This document shows, in pieces, positions 6,824-7,606 of a stretch of DNA of 7,606 bases. The stretch is from Patescibacteria group bacterium. Lineage in GTDB: Bacteria; Patescibacteriota; Microgenomatia; UBA12405. Made by a program: the position numbers and the translations under genes. The notes below the pieces were generated by a model that was not told where the DNA came from, did no database searches, and saw only the letters and a program-made list of their open reading frames with translations. The first letter of the stretch is position 1, and each line of letters begins with the position of its first letter. The stretch is from assembly GCA_018901355.1 (NCBI GenBank), contig JAHIEZ010000099.1, positions 1 through 7,606 on the forward strand, given 5' to 3'.

Positions 6824-7606
6824 AAAGTTACTAAAGATAAGAGAATTATATCATTATTGCTGGTTTGGGCTTTAATCTTGCTGGGAGTAAGTTTAAGAAG
6901 TTTTAAGGCTGATGTTTACCCTGTGGATAATAATGATGACGGCCTGTTTTACACCTGGGCAGGAATCAGTTTTTGGGAAAATCCAATGCAGCCGATCACC
7001 CATTCTATTTTTGAGGCGGATAATCCGAGTTTAATTTGGCGGTCGCAATTTATGGATTTTATCCCTATCGAAAGATTTGGAATTAAGATGGTCAGACCCT
7101 GGCTGGACCATCCTCCTTTGGGGGCGGCCTTAATCGGCTTGCCGGCCAAACTGCTGGGTTATCATGGGTTTGGACCGATCCCGCAACTGATAGTCAGATT
7201 CCCGGCTTTGGTTGCCAGTATTTTTACTTTGTGGTTAACTTATGTTTTAGGCAAAAATTTATTTGGTGAATCAGTCGGCAGATTAAGCTTATTATTTTTA
7301 GCCACTGTTCCCTACTATGTTGTGGCCCACCGTCAGTCATTTTTGGAAAATATTTTAACTCCCCTATTTTTAGGCAGTTTAATATTGCTGCGGAAAAATA
7401 AAATTATTCTGGCGGCTATCCTGGCCTTTTTTTGCGGCTGGATAAAAATTCCCGGCTTTGCTGTGCCTTTGATGATGGCTTTATGGTTATGGCGGAAGCA
7501 ACAAGTTAAGTCAGCTGTAATCATGCTGGCTACAGGAATAGTTTCGATTTTATCTTATTTAGCTTATGGTTTATTGGCTGGCAAAGAGGCATTTTTATTT
7601 ATTCTT
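6806..7606 (+). CDS. PMT/GT39-like GT-C membrane glycosyltransferase, C-terminus cut by window edge
   Basis: The frame is open from an ATG at 6806 to the right edge, 267 codons of a longer protein. A first helix at about 13-31 is followed by an outside loop with NNDDGLFYTWAG (42-53); D44/D45 take the place of the DE/DD catalytic pair of GT39 enzymes. DHPPLGA (101-107) is the second loop signature of PMT/ArnT-like proteins. RFPALVAS (131-138) and RQSFLENIL (176-184) are further family features, and helices continue to the edge. The enzyme would use a polyprenyl-phosphate sugar outside the membrane to modify a protein or glycan. An in-frame TAG at 6788 bars longer starts, and no other ATG occurs before residue 61, so 6806 is the natural start although only a weak AGAAAG (6789-6794) precedes it; a TTG at 6815 is the alternative. 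It is divergent from, and overlaps, the operon at its left. Confidence 0.85.
   Translation, partial: MTKLLHKVTKDKRIISLLLVWALILLGVSLRSFKADVYPVDNNDDGLFYTWAGISFWENPMQPITHSIFEADNPSLIWRSQFMDFIPIERFGIKMVRPWLDHPPLGAALIGLPAKLLGYHGFGPIPQLIVRFPALVASIFTLWLTYVLGKNLFGESVGRLSLLFLATVPYYVVAHRQSFLENILTPLFLGSLILLRKNKIILAAILAFFCGWIKIPGFAVPLMMALWLWRKQQVKSAVIMLATGIVSILSYLAYGLLAGKEAFLFIL
6845..6853 (-). promoter_or_regulatory. Extended -10 promoter (TGATATAAT) for the minus-strand operon
   Basis: Read on the minus strand this is TGATATAAT, a perfect extended -10 element (TGnTATAAT). It ends 21 bases before the ATG at 6823, so transcription would begin near 6838 and leave a leader of about 15 bases. No good -35 hexamer is seen at 16-18 bases, which extended -10 promoters tolerate. 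It lies inside the beginning of the divergent plus-strand gene. AT-rich DNA gives such matches by chance, but the position is exactly where the operon needs one. Confidence 0.5.

Noticed and set aside
6949..7149. Minus-strand open frame of 66 codons
   Set aside because: Antisense to the right-edge GT-C gene, which holds the DDG and HPPLG motifs in this very stretch.
7333..7524. Minus-strand open frame of 63 codons
   Set aside because: Antisense to the membrane part of the right-edge GT-C gene; no recognisable product.
1..7606. CRISPR array, tRNA, rRNA, insertion sequence, phage or defence genes
   Set aside because: No spaced direct repeats, no tRNA-like clover folds noticed, no transposase or nuclease motifs; nearly all bases belong to glycosylation-type genes.

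Overview
The window looks like a piece of a Patescibacteria (Candidate Phyla Radiation) chromosome, most likely from the Microgenomates branch. This is inferred from protein character and not from a marker gene. The clues are several GT-C membrane enzymes packed into one operon, a YDQGRD motif and an FDLRHDF motif in one of them that I associate with that group, AT-rich A+T-ending codon use with TTA leucine codons in most genes, and mostly weak or absent Shine-Dalgarno sites. No rRNA, tRNA, CRISPR array, mobile element or convincing terminator was found.

Layout: bases 1-6823 hold seven genes, all on the minus strand and read from right to left. In order of transcription they are: a one-pass membrane protein of unknown function (6823-6293); a polyprenyl-phosphate sugar transferase of the DPM1/DPG-synthase type (6296-5619); a GT2 transferase of the WaaE/KdtX type (5640-4861); a GT4 transferase (4877-3867); a large polytopic membrane protein of the PTPS-related/YfhO-like kind (3898-2228); a PIG-V-like GT-C mannosyltransferase (2231 or 2249 to 1095); and a second GT-C/GT39-like enzyme that starts at 1091 and runs off the left edge. 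Neighbouring genes overlap by 4 to 32 bases or are 3 bases apart, so this is one tightly coupled operon with no internal room for ordinary promoters or terminators. A TGnTATAAT extended -10 element at 6845-6853 is a good candidate promoter for it.

Bases 6806-7606 hold a divergent plus-strand gene for a third GT-C enzyme (PMT/GT39-like), cut by the right edge. Its predicted start lies 18 bases inside the first operon gene, so the two transcription units overlap at their 5' ends.

Taken together the genes read as an envelope glycan or protein-glycosylation module. The DPM1-type enzyme would charge a lipid carrier with sugar on the cytoplasmic face, the GT2 and GT4 enzymes would add nucleotide-activated sugars at the same face, and the GT-C enzymes would move sugars from lipid carriers to acceptors outside the membrane. 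Substrates and acceptors cannot be read from the sequence. There is no gene-free stretch above 300 bases; the window is almost fully coding.
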